From Halomonas sp. (lineage in GTDB: Bacteria > Pseudomonadota > Gammaproteobacteria > Pseudomonadales > Halomonadaceae), in NCBI RefSeq assembly GCF_017515565.1, contig NZ_JAFWFN010000005.1:95840-159839 (forward strand): a stretch of DNA of 64,000 bases. The letters are read 5' to 3'. The position numbers were made by a program, and so were the translations under genes. Positions 39,074-48,232 of the stretch are shown piece after piece. The notes beneath the pieces are model-generated. The model was given only the letters and a program-made list of their open reading frames with translations. It was not told where the DNA came from and searched no databases. Position 1 is the first letter of the stretch; every line of letters begins with the position of its first letter.

Positions 39074-39256
39074 CTAAGTTGTAACGACTGCTAGTTCTTC
39101 CCACTTGGTGGTATACCTTGGAGTGCGATGTTCGCACCTCAATTCCCACGCATTGATCTTCCTTGGTATCCCCGGTTTTACTATATTTTTGCCATGCTCC
39201 CGGTTCAGCTTATCCAGTTTGGCCATCAGCTTTTCATTTTTCCCGCTTCTCACCAC
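39074..39256 (-). pseudogene. UmuC C-terminal (DUF4113) fragment
   Basis: A 60-codon frame whose product includes KLMAKLDKLNREHG and ends HRTPRYTTKWEELAVVTT. This matches the C-terminal DUF4113 tail of UmuC-type Pol V subunits (LM..LD.IN...G....SPRYTT.W..LPVV). Stop codons lie directly upstream and no polymerase domain is found, so it is a remnant of a phage- or plasmid-type umuC, or less likely a stand-alone DUF4113 protein. Confidence 0.6.
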
Positions 39257-39348
39257 TCATTTTCAGCAGCTCATTGGGCGGTGGCTAGTTAAAACATTAA
39301 GAACCAAGCTGCACTAGTTGACGTTAGTAGAGTTAATGATGCTTTTTA

Positions 39349-40029
39349 TTATCGTCCTGATAAAATTGTGTACACTATAGATATGATAAAGACTATCCAA
39401 ACGAAGTAAAAAATTCCACTTAAAGAAGGCCCACGATGTAGGTCTTTTAATTTTGCCTCTTTCAGTGACTCAATTCTGCTTTCCAAAGCACGTTCGCTGT
39501 CTAAGATTTTTTGAGAGTTGCTTGTGTAGCTGACTTTTTGAATAAGAGCAGGCGTTGACTTATAGCAGTGTATAGTGAATTTGTGGCCACCAAAATTGCC
39601 TCTGTTTGAAATTTCTGACCCTGTTCTTCTTGTCCGCTGAACATGAAGTAGTGAGTTAAAACCATAAACTTTAGCCTGAGTAATCATGTAATTATAAGCT
39701 TCATCAGGATCCCGTGACTCAGAATAGAGAGGAGGGCCTTTGAATACCACTTCATAATTATCACCAAAGCTATTAGACCTATTGATAAAGAATTTACCTT
39801 TTTCAGTAGGTAAATAGATTTTTTCCAAGCCTTGGGCTAAGTATATTTTTTTGGCCGCCATTCCTTTAGGGGTAGGAACATCATCAAAGGATACTATTTG
39901 GCCTGCTTTAGGAGCAGATGTTTTATCATTCAAATCATTGAAGTGAAAAAAATAACTCTCACCATGCTCTGATTGAATGAACCCATATTTTTTTTCGTTT
40001 GAGTATGACTTGATTGTCCCTGTGAGCAT
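39349..40029 (-). CDS. Cold-shock-domain protein with C-terminal TM helix
   Basis: A 226-residue protein. Residues 1-65 are a cold-shock (OB) domain with the RNA-binding motifs KKYGFIQSE (RNP1-like KGFGFI) and SYFFHFNDL (RNP2-like VFVH). The middle (about 75-165) is a basic, Asn/Ser/Thr-rich domain of unknown fold, and residues about 203-222 form one TM helix (IFYFVWIVFIISIVYTIL). It looks like a membrane-tethered nucleic-acid binder. AT-rich and reverse-strand, hence a cargo gene. No known system recognised. Confidence 0.75.
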   Translation of the reverse strand: MLTGTIKSYSNEKKYGFIQSEHGESYFFHFNDLNDKTSAPKAGQIVSFDDVPTPKGMAAKKIYLAQGLEKIYLPTEKGKFFINRSNSFGDNYEVVFKGPPLYSESRDPDEAYNYMITQAKVYGFNSLLHVQRTRRTGSEISNRGNFGGHKFTIHCYKSTPALIQKVSYTSNSQKILDSERALESRIESLKEAKLKDLHRGPSLSGIFYFVWIVFIISIVYTILSGR

Positions 40030-40217
40030 TGCTTTCTTTTCCCCTGTTATCGATGGCCTTTTTTTATCATTCTTTGCTAATCAAGTGAAGCAACATCCGA
40101 CGTTTGATTAGATCTCATGAAAATCCGGAGCGATTTACACAGAGCATTTAGTGGAGAGCAGGCGAGTTTGATGTACTAGAGCTTGACTGGACGAGGGAGC
40201 ATGGCTAGATAGGTGGA

Positions 40218-40526
40218 ATGGACATAATGATCTACACACATATTCCCCTAAGTTGCGCTATTGTTTTAGGTGGCGCACTGGTAGGTATTAATCCGTGGAG
40301 GCCTTGGCTCGCAATGGCAGCCCTCTGGACTGGCCGCGAATGGACGCAGGCGGAATACCGCTGGATAGAATCGCTAGGTGACGGAACGCGAGCAAGCATG
40401 CCGTGGTGGGGTGGCTTTGATCCAAGAGTGTGGGATTTTAAGTCGTTTACTATGGATATGATACTGCCAGCCCTGGTGAGCGGGGTGCTAGCTTGGATGC
40501 TCGTAACTTACTTTAATAAGGGCTAA
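40218..40526 (+). CDS. Small phage membrane protein
   Basis: A 102-residue protein with hydrophobic segments at about residues 10-24 (SCAIVLGGALVGINPW) and 80-97 (ILPALVSGVLAWMLVTYF). Between them lies a Trp-rich loop with GREWTQAEYRWIESLGDG and PWWGGFDPRVWDFKS, a pattern I recall from phage proteins of unknown function. Start is ATG 40218 or ATG 40227. Confidence 0.65.
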   Translation: MDIMIYTHIPLSCAIVLGGALVGINPWRPWLAMAALWTGREWTQAEYRWIESLGDGTRASMPWWGGFDPRVWDFKSFTMDMILPALVSGVLAWMLVTYFNKG

Positions 40527-40858
40527 GTTTTTTCGTGATCTTCGCTGCTTTGAGCGGTTTTGTGCCTGTGGTGAGGCCTCGGTAACAGCGGGGCATAGCT
40601 TGGTCGCAGACTGAGCGCGACCAGTGAGCTTTATGTAAATATATAGAAGCGGTGAGTTGCTGTTTTTGACAGGGTAGTTCGTGAAAACTGGTGCAGGCGA
40701 GCAGTCTAAACAGAATACATTAACTGAAAACTAGCGTGTAACCCGTTGATATTTATAGAGCGAATTGGCCATATTGGCTGGCGCTAAAATGATAAGGTAT
40801 CTATTCATAATCAATGGGTTACTGTGATAGCCGCGTGAAAATGAGGTTGCACCGCGAC
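40527..40858. other. Non-coding stretch with a 13-bp inverted repeat
   Basis: No supportable gene. GTAACCCGTTGAT (40738-40750) and ATCAATGGGTTAC (40810-40822) form an inverted repeat with one mismatch and a 59-bp spacer. It lies just after the EVE-HNH stop. Its role is unknown; it may be a relic of a mobile end or a processing structure. Confidence 0.4.
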
Positions 40859-41791
40859 TCATGGTAAATATATCTCTTTACGGTGATATGCCATATATTT
40901 TGCTTGCTCTGGATTGAATGATTGGGGTTGTAGGTTCGAGAGAATTTGCCAGGTCGAAACCACATCTTGAGGCAGCTGAGGACTGATTAGAATGGAGCCG
41001 TCATCACTAAATGAGATGAAGCCTTTATCGAAAAGCAGGTCAACGTGTGGGCTTAGGAAAAGGCCGTTATTACCATCTAGCCTTTCGAAATTATCGCTAT
41101 GGGCCCATGGCTTGATGTGACTGGCTCGAAGAAAGCGGGGGTCATTTACCCCAGTAATACGGCACTTTTCTTCTAGCTGTGCTACACGCATGCGAAATAT
41201 GCTTTGACCAACACGGATCTTTACTATTTTTTCACTATCAGTAGATACGGGGGGTAGGGACGTGTTCGAGAACTTATTTTTTTCTGATTGGTTCTCGGAT
41301 AGCCGAGCTTGATTCATATATGCATAGAGTACTTCTTCAACCTGGTCATCCAGAAGCTCTATAAGTGCTTGAGCAAGGCCTAGCGGTACGGGAGCGAGAT
41401 AAACGCTTTGCAAACCATTTCCGTTGGCTTGAAGTGGTGAATACTTAGATGGGAGAAGTGGCCTTAAGAAATCAATATGATCTTTTGGGCGAATTGGGTG
41501 ATTGAGTTCACTATAATCTACTCGAACTAACCAGCCTTCATTGTCCCAATTGGCTCCAGCTGTACCAAATTCTTCTGGCTTTGGGTGGAGCTGACACTCT
41601 TCAACAACTACCCCTATAGCTTGTATTTGAGTATTTCGAAATGAGAAAACCAAATCACCTACAGCAGTCTCTGTCATCGCATCGTAGAAACGATTTCTAG
41701 CACCATTTGCATTTTTTGTTGGTGACCATAGATAACCGCCCAGGATTTCTTGCTTATATGTCTGATTTTGATTTACCCACCAATATTTCAT
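40859..41791 (-). CDS. EVE-HNH endonuclease (type IV restriction-like)
   Basis: A 310-residue protein with an N-terminal EVE/PUA-like modified-base reader (KYWWVNQNQTYKQE, GGYLWSPTKN, GDLVFSF, IQAIGVV; residues 1-150) and a C-terminal HNH_2 nuclease (CRITGVNDPRFLRASHIKPW, then GLFLSPHVDLLFDKGFISFS; residues 205-275). EVE-HNH enzymes are known to cut DNA carrying modified cytosines. It would protect the lysogen from phages with modified DNA. GAGG precedes the ATG at 41791. The gene is divergent from, and overlaps at the 5' end with, a Nudix hydrolase gene. Confidence 0.88.
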   Translation of the reverse strand: MKYWWVNQNQTYKQEILGGYLWSPTKNANGARNRFYDAMTETAVGDLVFSFRNTQIQAIGVVVEECQLHPKPEEFGTAGANWDNEGWLVRVDYSELNHPIRPKDHIDFLRPLLPSKYSPLQANGNGLQSVYLAPVPLGLAQALIELLDDQVEEVLYAYMNQARLSENQSEKNKFSNTSLPPVSTDSEKIVKIRVGQSIFRMRVAQLEEKCRITGVNDPRFLRASHIKPWAHSDNFERLDGNNGLFLSPHVDLLFDKGFISFSDDGSILISPQLPQDVVSTWQILSNLQPQSFNPEQAKYMAYHRKEIYLP

Positions 41792-42189
41792 GCAATGCCT
41801 CGCTCCAAGAGATCTATGTTGTAGCTGCTGTTATTTATTATGAAGGTCGAATATTAGCAGCTAAGCGGCAGATGGGGGGAGTAGCAGATGGTTTATGGGA
41901 GTTCCCAGGCGGCAAGGTTGAGCAGGGGGAAAGTCCTGAAGAGGCGATCGTTCGAGAGATAGAGGAGGAGCTAGGGCTCTCTATTCAGATAGAAATGGAT
42001 ATGGGATTTTTCAAAACTCGCGTAGGTAACCAGTATATTTTTTTGCATAGTTTCAAGTGTATTTGTTTGACGGATCAGGTATCACTATTCGTCCATACTG
42101 AGGTCAAGTGGTGTAAGCCTGAAGACCTACCCACTCTCGATTGGTCATCACCAGATCTGCCAATAATTGATGCAATTCTCTCAAGCTAA
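41758..42189 (+). CDS. MutT-like Nudix hydrolase
   Basis: A 143-residue enzyme with the complete Nudix box GGKVEQGESPEEAIVREIEE-ELG (residues about 51-73), preceded by LWEFPGG as in MutT and CTP pyrophosphohydrolases. It should hydrolyse a nucleoside diphosphate linked to X, most likely an oxidised or modified dNTP. The closest ATG is 41758, within the first 34 bp of the opposite EVE-HNH gene; frames farther upstream also exist (ATG 41707). It is the last phage gene before attR. Pairing with EVE-HNH suggests a modified-nucleotide theme, which is inference. Confidence 0.85.
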   Translation: MSDFDLPTNISCNASLQEIYVVAAVIYYEGRILAAKRQMGGVADGLWEFPGGKVEQGESPEEAIVREIEEELGLSIQIEMDMGFFKTRVGNQYIFLHSFKCICLTDQVSLFVHTEVKWCKPEDLPTLDWSSPDLPIIDAILSS

Positions 42190-42349
42190 GTGGATCAACA
42201 TTGCAATGTGTCCATATTGTGCTCGGGATATTCAAACCAGTGTGTACATATGCCTAAAAATGAGAATTCATGGCTGTAGGTACACAGTGCGCCCAGCGTG
42301 AATTTATATATTTTTCAGCTACTTATATTGTAGCTCTGGCTAATTGATA

Positions 42350-42412
42350 GGTCTTGAAAACCGGCATAGGTGAATAGCCTATCCAGGGTTCGAATCCCTG
42401 TCCCTCCGCCAA
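42350..42412 (+). repeat. attR: 63-bp repeat of tRNA-Ser 3' part
   Basis: Identical to 3411-3473. Only the 3' part of the tRNA is present; upstream sequence is phage (AATTGATA), so this is not a functional tRNA. Confidence 0.96.
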
Positions 42413-42424
42413 GTATTACGAATA

Positions 42425-42449
42425 AGCCGCTGATTTCAGCGGCTTTTTT
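42425..42449 (+). terminator. Original tRNA-Ser terminator, displaced by prophage
   Basis: AGCCGCTG-ATTT-CAGCGGCT followed by TTTTTT directly after attR. Before integration this would have ended the tRNA transcript; the phage brought its own terminator at attL. Confidence 0.8.
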
Positions 42450-42903
42450 GTGTCTGTAATTCTGCCCATGTTTTTTATTTTGGTTCTCTTTATACCAAGC
42501 TAAACGATTTTGGACGTTACCTTCTCTTCCCGCTGGTTTGTAGTTTCTTGTCCTCAGAAAAGACTTCAATAACCCTTTCACCTATGCATGCTTGCAAGGT
42601 ATGACAGGGCGTTAGCTGGCGGAAGGGCCGTCGAAGATTGTAATTAGCGCCAGGCGCTCAATTGCGATGTTTTCCAAGGTTAGTTTCTCCCTCACTTGAT
42701 ACCCCTTCTTCCCCCCATTTCAGCTGATTAGTATACGCAAGCTAAATTTCACCTTTTTGTATTAACCTTTACCTATGACAATTTTTTCATAGTTAATCGG
42801 TAATCATAATTGCCATTTTTATGTAAGAAGTAATATCTTTGTGTCGAATAACTTGTACAAGAATAGTACTCCTATAAATCATCCGTACATAAAGGTAACC
42901 ATC
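42450..42903. other. Intergenic region before the Aer-like receptor
   Basis: No supportable gene. AT-rich toward the right end (TTTTTTCATAGTTAATC near 42783), where the promoter of the receptor gene is expected. A GTG at 42841 is in frame with that gene. Confidence 0.4.
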
Positions 42904-44643
42904 ATGCGCAACAACGGACCGGTGACTCAGCGGGAGTACGTTCTTGAAGACGGCGACGTTCTAATTTCAAAAACCGATAGCCAAAGCCACATTCTGTACG
43001 CCAACCAGGCGTTTATTGATGCAAGTGGGTTCAGCTATGAAGAGCTGTACTCCTCCCCGCACAATATTGTTCGCCATCCGGATATGCCCGAAGTGGTATT
43101 CCAAGATATGTGGCAAGATTTGCAAGCGGGCAAGTACTGGTCGGGTTTGGTAAAAAATCGGCGTAAAAACGGCGATCACTACTGGGTTCGAGCCAACGTG
43201 GTTCCCATCCGCGAAGGTAATAAAGTCACTGGTTTTTGCTCTATTCGTATTAAACCTGACAGCCAAGAAGTGGCGCACGCTGAAGAGGTGTACCGAGATA
43301 TTCGCGAGCAAGGCCGACGCTATGAAGTCAAACATGGTGTTGCTTATCGCCGCTCGATGCGTCGACTTATGCCGCTTAATTTTAAAAGCATGCGTGTAAA
43401 ATCGGCTTTTTCAGCCATCGCTGGATTTGGTCTTTTCAGCGGCTTTGGCATTGCCGCTTCCATCACCCTTAACCAGCTTGCACCGCAAAGTAGTGCGGAT
43501 ATGGCGTTTCTTGGTATGGGTTTGGTGGGCGGCTTATGTGTTGGGGCATGGCAGTTGTTTAATGGCCTGCGCAACCGGCATTTTATGTACAAAACTAACG
43601 ATTTTGCGCTCCAGCTAGCGGCGGGCAACTTAGAAGCTACTATCCCCCGCATAGGTAAACGGGAAATGGATAATACTTTAGGCACCATGAACTTTATGCG
43701 TCGCTCGCTTGAGGCGTTAATTGGTGATCTCAACCAACGCGTCACCCGTATTCGGCCTGCCGTGGAAAGTATCTCGGAGGGCAATGACGCCATGGCCTCA
43801 CGCCTAGAGCAGCAAGCATCGGCTGTGCAGCAAACCGCCGCAAGCGCCGAAGAGATATCATCTACTGTGGCGCAAAGTGCTGATAATGCCACCCAGGCCA
43901 GTCATGCCTCCGTTGGCAACGTAAAAGAGGTTGACCACACCAGCCAAATAATGGCCAATCTAGCCAGTGCTATGGAAGATATTACTCAACACGCCGATAA
44001 CATGGCTGGCATTGTCAGTACGATCGATACCATTGCTTTTCAAACCAATATTTTGGCGCTCAACGCTTCCGTCGAGGCCGCTCGCGCAGGCGAGCACGGA
44101 CGGGGGTTTGCGGTTGTGGCTGAAGAAGTGCGCAAACTTGCCAGCCAATCTGCAGAGGCAGCAAAGCAAGTCCAAAGCTTGATTGACGAAGCGCGCAAAA
44201 GCATTCACGGCGGCCAAGCGCAAGCGCACGAAGCGACCAATGCAATGGAAAAAATTCGCTCGGCGAGCCACCGAGTGAACGATCTGATGGGCGAAATTAC
44301 CGCGGCGACTCACGAGCAAAGCCAAGGCATTCGCCAGATCAGCAGTGCCATTAACGATATCGATCACAGTACACAATCCAGTGCCGCAAGTATGGGCACT
44401 TACAAAGAGGCCACTGTCGAGCTTGCTGAACAGATTCGTGGACTCTCACACAGTGCCATGGCATTTTTGAACGAACATGAGCGCTTGGCTTACACCCAAA
44501 CGCTGCCCAGTGCCAACGCGCAGGCATCAAAACGAACAATTACCGATATGCTAGCCCAGGTAAGCCGTCCTACTCATGAGATACCGCCGCCATCGCAGCG
44601 CTTGGCCCGGGAGATTTCAGAATCCGAATGGGCCGAGTTCTAA
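42904..44643 (+). CDS. Aer-like PAS methyl-accepting chemotaxis protein
   Basis: A 579-residue energy/redox taxis transducer. Residues 1-120 are a PAS domain of the Aer type ([53 protein letters not shown]), expected to bind FAD. Two close TM segments follow (about 165-210), a HAMP-like linker, then the signalling domain with the conserved tip [20 protein letters not shown] and [15 protein letters not shown]. The C-terminus EWAEF fits the xWxxF pentapeptide that tethers CheR/CheB. AAAGGTAA precedes the ATG at 42904; GTG 42841 would add 21 residues. Confidence 0.93.
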   Translation: MRNNGPVTQREYVLEDGDVLISKTDSQSHILYANQAFIDASGFSYEELYSSPHNIVRHPDMPEVVFQDMWQDLQAGKYWSGLVKNRRKNGDHYWVRANVVPIREGNKVTGFCSIRIKPDSQEVAHAEEVYRDIREQGRRYEVKHGVAYRRSMRRLMPLNFKSMRVKSAFSAIAGFGLFSGFGIAASITLNQLAPQSSADMAFLGMGLVGGLCVGAWQLFNGLRNRHFMYKTNDFALQLAAGNLEATIPRIGKREMDNTLGTMNFMRRSLEALIGDLNQRVTRIRPAVESISEGNDAMASRLEQQASAVQQTAASAEEISSTVAQSADNATQASHASVGNVKEVDHTSQIMANLASAMEDITQHADNMAGIVSTIDTIAFQTNILALNASVEAARAGEHGRGFAVVAEEVRKLASQSAEAAKQVQSLIDEARKSIHGGQAQAHEATNAMEKIRSASHRVNDLMGEITAATHEQSQGIRQISSAINDIDHSTQSSAASMGTYKEATVELAEQIRGLSHSAMAFLNEHERLAYTQTLPSANAQASKRTITDMLAQVSRPTHEIPPPSQRLAREISESEWAEF

Positions 44644-44900
44644 CTCGTGAAAAAGTAACGTGTCGTCGTAATACTGCACCACGAAAGGTTTAAGTAGTGC
44701 CTTTTGACAGGTGGATATGCCCCATCAGTTAGCCACCTTAGCTCTTATACACAGTAAAAGCTTCGAGCGTGCAGAGCTTCTTAAAGCCTGCTCAGGGTTG
44801 CTAGCAGCGGTATTCGGCTTCTGCCCAGTGTCAGGCTAAGTTCTAGCCACCTGACAGGAGTGAATATACAGCGCACAAATATTGATGAGAGTAATACGGT

Positions 44901-47114
44901 ATGGACAAAACATGTTCGGGGGTTGAAAACACTTATAGTGATGAGCTGTTAGCCACAGCGGTTAACGGCATTATTGTGTCTGATAAGTGTGGTCTCATTT
45001 TGCAGGCCAATCAGGCGGCGGAGATGATGTTTCGTTATGCGCCGGGTACCCTGGTGGGTCATTCCATCACTGTTTTGATGCCCAACCCTGAACGTTGTCG
45101 CCACTCAAACCATGTGGCGGCCTACTTTGAGCACGGCTCACGTTACATGGTAGGTGCTACGCGGGAAGTAGAGGGCATCGATTACTTTGGTAACAAGCTA
45201 ACTTTATTGATATCGGTGAGCACTTTTATTGAAAACGGCGAGCCTCGCTTTGCTGCTTTTCTTCAGGATTTCAGTGAACGCAAGCACGAGGAGCGGTTAC
45301 TGAAAAACGTCAACGCCGAGCTTGAGAAACGGGTGCTTGAACGCACGGCGCAATTAGAGAAGGAAGTCGCAAGCCATCAGCGAACAATTAACAACCTCGA
45401 ACTTGTCAACCGAGTTATAGAACGTGCCACTCATGCAGTCGCTATCACTGATGCCGATAATCGCATTCTCTATGTCAATCCAGCCTATGAGAAAATGACG
45501 GGATACAAGCTCAAGAGTGTCATCGGTAAAAAACCATCGATTTCCAAATCTGGTCGACATGGCCCCGAGTTCTACCGGAAGATGTGGGCCGCTTTAAATG
45601 AAGAACTGCACTGGGAAGGCGAGATATGGGATCGCAGTGAGGATGGTGCTGTATTTCCTAAGCTAATGAGCATTGACCGGCTGGTCGATGAAGAGGGTAA
45701 AACCCGCAACTTCGTTGCAATGTTTCACGATCTTTCTGAGCAAAAAGCGTCGGAAGAGGAAATCGAGCGGTTGCAGTATTATGATTCGCTCACCACGCTG
45801 CCTAACCGTTCGCTTTTTCGCCATCGCCTTCAGCATGAATTCGAAGTTTCCCGACGTCAAAAAACATGTGTTGGCGTTATGCTAATCAATATCGACCGCT
45901 TTAAACAGGCCAATGATACGTTCGGCTTTCCTGCTGGAGATCAACTGCTGGTGGAAGTAGCTGAGCGCTTGGCGATCGCAGTGCGCCGAACTGATCTTGT
46001 CGCGCGGCAGGAAAGTCGTCGTGAACGCCATCCTGATATCGTCTCCCGTGTGGGGGGTGACGACTTCGCTGTTATTCTCAATGATCTTAAACAACCTGAA
46101 AATGCCACCGTCGTTGCAGCGCGAATACTGGAAGCGATGAATAAGCCTTTCACGATTCAAAACAAGACGGAGACAATCGAAGACATCTTTCTTCAGGCCA
46201 GTATCGGTATTGGCATTTATCCCGATAATGCCCATAACATTGATGAGCTTGTACGGGTGGCAGAGACCGCCCTGCTAGAGGCCAAATCATATGGGGGCGG
46301 GGAGTTTCGTTTCTTCTCCGACAGTATGAATCGGAACAGTGCCGCACGGGCGCGCCTAGAAAGCGATTCGCGCCGGGCCGTGGTGGAAGACGCTTTTACC
46401 CTGTACTACCAGCCTAAATTAGACCTAACTACCAACCGCTTCTCTAGCATGGAGGCGCTCATCCGCTGGCCTCGTGATGACGGCATGGTGCCGCCTAGCG
46501 ATTTCATTCCCCTGGCAGAAGAAACCAATCTGATTGTGCCGCTAGGTGCTTGGGTTTTGCGCCGCGCCTGCCAAGATACCATGACACTAAGCGAACGTAT
46601 TGGCTGGGTGTCGGGCATTGCAATTAATCTCTCCGCTCGTCAATTCCGGCAGCCAGGGCTTATTGATGCCGTGCGTGTCGCTATTGAAGAGAGTGGTATA
46701 CCGCCTGAAAAAATAGAGCTGGAAATTACCGAAGGCATGGTGATGGATGATGTGGAGGCCGCCATTGAGACCATGCGAGCGCTGCGTGATCTCGGTGTAC
46801 AACTGGCTATTGATGACTTTGGAACAGGCTACTCGTCGCTGAGCTATCTCAAACGCTTCCCGGTTAATACACTAAAGCTTGATCGTGCTTTTATCCGCGA
46901 CCTGCCCCAGGGAGCAGAAGATGCGGCCATCACGGAGGCCGTCATTGCGCTTGCCAAGGCGCTGAAACTGCATGTAGTGGCGGAGGGCGTGGAAACTAGG
47001 GATCAGTTAATCTTTCTCAGTACACGACACTGCGCTTATGTTCAGGGCTTTCTTTTAGCCCGACCAGGGCCGCTTGAAAACATGCCGACGGTTTTTTCCA
47101 GCGATTTCATCTAA
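44901..47114 (+). CDS. PAS-PAS-GGDEF-EAL cyclic-di-GMP protein
   Basis: A 737-residue soluble sensor. Two PAS domains (residues about 10-130, with PNPERCRHSNHVAAYF, and 165-290, with ITDADNRILYVNPAYEKMTG), separated by a coiled coil (NAELEKRVLERTAQLEKEVA). A GGDEF domain (295-465) has VGGDDF at about residue 384 instead of GGDEF, so cyclase activity may be changed. The EAL phosphodiesterase domain (480-737) has EALIRW near 517, ELEITEGMVM and DDFGTGYSSLSYLKRF, intact, so c-di-GMP hydrolysis is likely the main output. It lies downstream of the Aer-like gene, both affecting motility. Confidence 0.95.
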   Translation: MDKTCSGVENTYSDELLATAVNGIIVSDKCGLILQANQAAEMMFRYAPGTLVGHSITVLMPNPERCRHSNHVAAYFEHGSRYMVGATREVEGIDYFGNKLTLLISVSTFIENGEPRFAAFLQDFSERKHEERLLKNVNAELEKRVLERTAQLEKEVASHQRTINNLELVNRVIERATHAVAITDADNRILYVNPAYEKMTGYKLKSVIGKKPSISKSGRHGPEFYRKMWAALNEELHWEGEIWDRSEDGAVFPKLMSIDRLVDEEGKTRNFVAMFHDLSEQKASEEEIERLQYYDSLTTLPNRSLFRHRLQHEFEVSRRQKTCVGVMLINIDRFKQANDTFGFPAGDQLLVEVAERLAIAVRRTDLVARQESRRERHPDIVSRVGGDDFAVILNDLKQPENATVVAARILEAMNKPFTIQNKTETIEDIFLQASIGIGIYPDNAHNIDELVRVAETALLEAKSYGGGEFRFFSDSMNRNSAARARLESDSRRAVVEDAFTLYYQPKLDLTTNRFSSMEALIRWPRDDGMVPPSDFIPLAEETNLIVPLGAWVLRRACQDTMTLSERIGWVSGIAINLSARQFRQPGLIDAVRVAIEESGIPPEKIELEITEGMVMDDVEAAIETMRALRDLGVQLAIDDFGTGYSSLSYLKRFPVNTLKLDRAFIRDLPQGAEDAAITEAVIALAKALKLHVVAEGVETRDQLIFLSTRHCAYVQGFLLARPGPLENMPTVFSSDFI

Positions 47115-47421
47115 ACAGCAATCAATAACGACAGAAGTAAATCAGGGAGGTTTCATGCAGGAGCGGAATATATGTGGCTCCTCGAAAGCGCAATGGAGTT
47201 GTTGTTCCATGCCGTTATTATCACCAAGCCTATTTTTGATCTTACCGAGCCAAAGATTGCCTATGCTATTACGGCATTGACATGCGTGTGTGGCTATTCC
47301 TGAGAGGAGCTTTTGGGCACGCACCAATCGCTGCGAGTGGCTGTTTTACCGACGTTTCCCCCCTAAGTTGTCAGGGGCTTTTTAAACTTTCACAGACCTC
47401 CCTACGTTACACTCTGTTGCT
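47115..47421. other. Intergenic region, no convincing gene
   Basis: A 43-codon frame (ATG near 47172, ending GYS) has no clear ribosome site context and no recognisable motif. Nothing else supportable is seen. Confidence 0.35.
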
Positions 47422-48217
47422 ATGTGCTTGTTTGATGTAGCTCGCACGCCAAATGGCAGTGTTAAAGAATATGTTGAAACCATCGACTACGCTCCTGTGC
47501 TGACAAGCTGTTTACTGTCGCTAACTAATAGTGCTTTTACGCCCAGTGCCCCACCTTTTAGTAGCTGTCAGGAAGCTGTAACGCGAGTAGGCCTAGATGC
47601 CACCTTAGCGGCTGTGCTGAGCTTTAGCCTGTTTAGGCAGAAAGACTTATCTGCATATCTTCAGCGTCTTTAGTACCGTTCGCTGATGGCTGCCCGCAAC
47701 CTTGCCGACAAGCTGTGTCCTGCCAAGCCTGGCAGATATTTTGCAAATAACGGCTCCTCAGGACCCTGATGACGATGCGTTATTGGCCGAAGCTCAACAG
47801 CTTCTATTTGAGCAAACATTGCTCCTGAACGCTCGATTAGACCTGCAGCAAGAAGGGCTGGCAGAGTTACGATGACGTCAGACGATTTGAAAATACGCAG
47901 CCATACAGATGCCCTTACCAACTTGGCAAATCGAGGGTGGCTTGAGGAGCAGTTAAAAAAGCGTTTTAATCAAAGTAGGGAGCAGGGCGGAACACTCTCA
48001 GTGGTCTTCATCGACCTTGATCATAGATCGTTGCTTAAGTGAGAAGCCGCTGGCTTGGGCAAATGACACCCCTATTTATGTTACGGTTTTTATTGATATT
48101 GCTTGTATGTCTGATGGGGGCTTTGCCGGTAGCCAAGAGCTTCTCAATGCTGCTGATAAAAGCATGTGCTTTATAAAACGCAGTGGTCGTAGCGGTATTG
48201 CGGTATATGGTCATTAA
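47422..48217 (+). pseudogene. Decayed HDOD-GGDEF signalling protein
   Basis: Four pieces in different frames keep the order of one gene. 47422-47673 encodes an HDOD part (YAPVLTSCLLSLTNSAF, EAVTRVGLDATLAAVLSF). About 47730-47875 encodes LADILQITAPQDPDD and a helical linker. From ATG 47872 HTDALTNLANRGWLEEQL and LSVVFIDLDH are the start of a GGDEF domain, which then stops. Up to 48217 IYVTVFIDIACMSDGGF and ELLNAADKSM, RSGR are its C-terminal end. The segment between, including the GGDEF motif, is deleted. The gene cannot make a cyclase. Confidence 0.75.
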
Positions 48218-48232
48218 GGTTGGAGAGAGCGA

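Larger units (their letters stand above)
3411..42412. mobile_element. Lambda-like prophage integrated in tRNA-Ser(UGA)
   Basis: A tyrosine integrase next to the tRNA, a 63-bp perfect direct repeat of the tRNA 3' part at the far end, and all siphovirus modules in canonical order (integration, control, replication, lysis, packaging, head, tail) define the element. Repeat-to-repeat distance is 38,939 bp. Every structural gene expected of a lambda-type head and tail tube is open, so the phage may be inducible; the visible damage is in the HNH gene before the terminase and a umuC fragment. Accessory genes have visibly lower G+C than the structural genes. Confidence 0.97.

Noticed and set aside
42315-42581. 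An 88-codon reverse-strand frame across attR and the following terminator
   Set aside because: Its apparently conserved part ([16 protein letters not shown]) is the antisense translation of the tRNA-Ser 3' end; it is a well-known spurious call.
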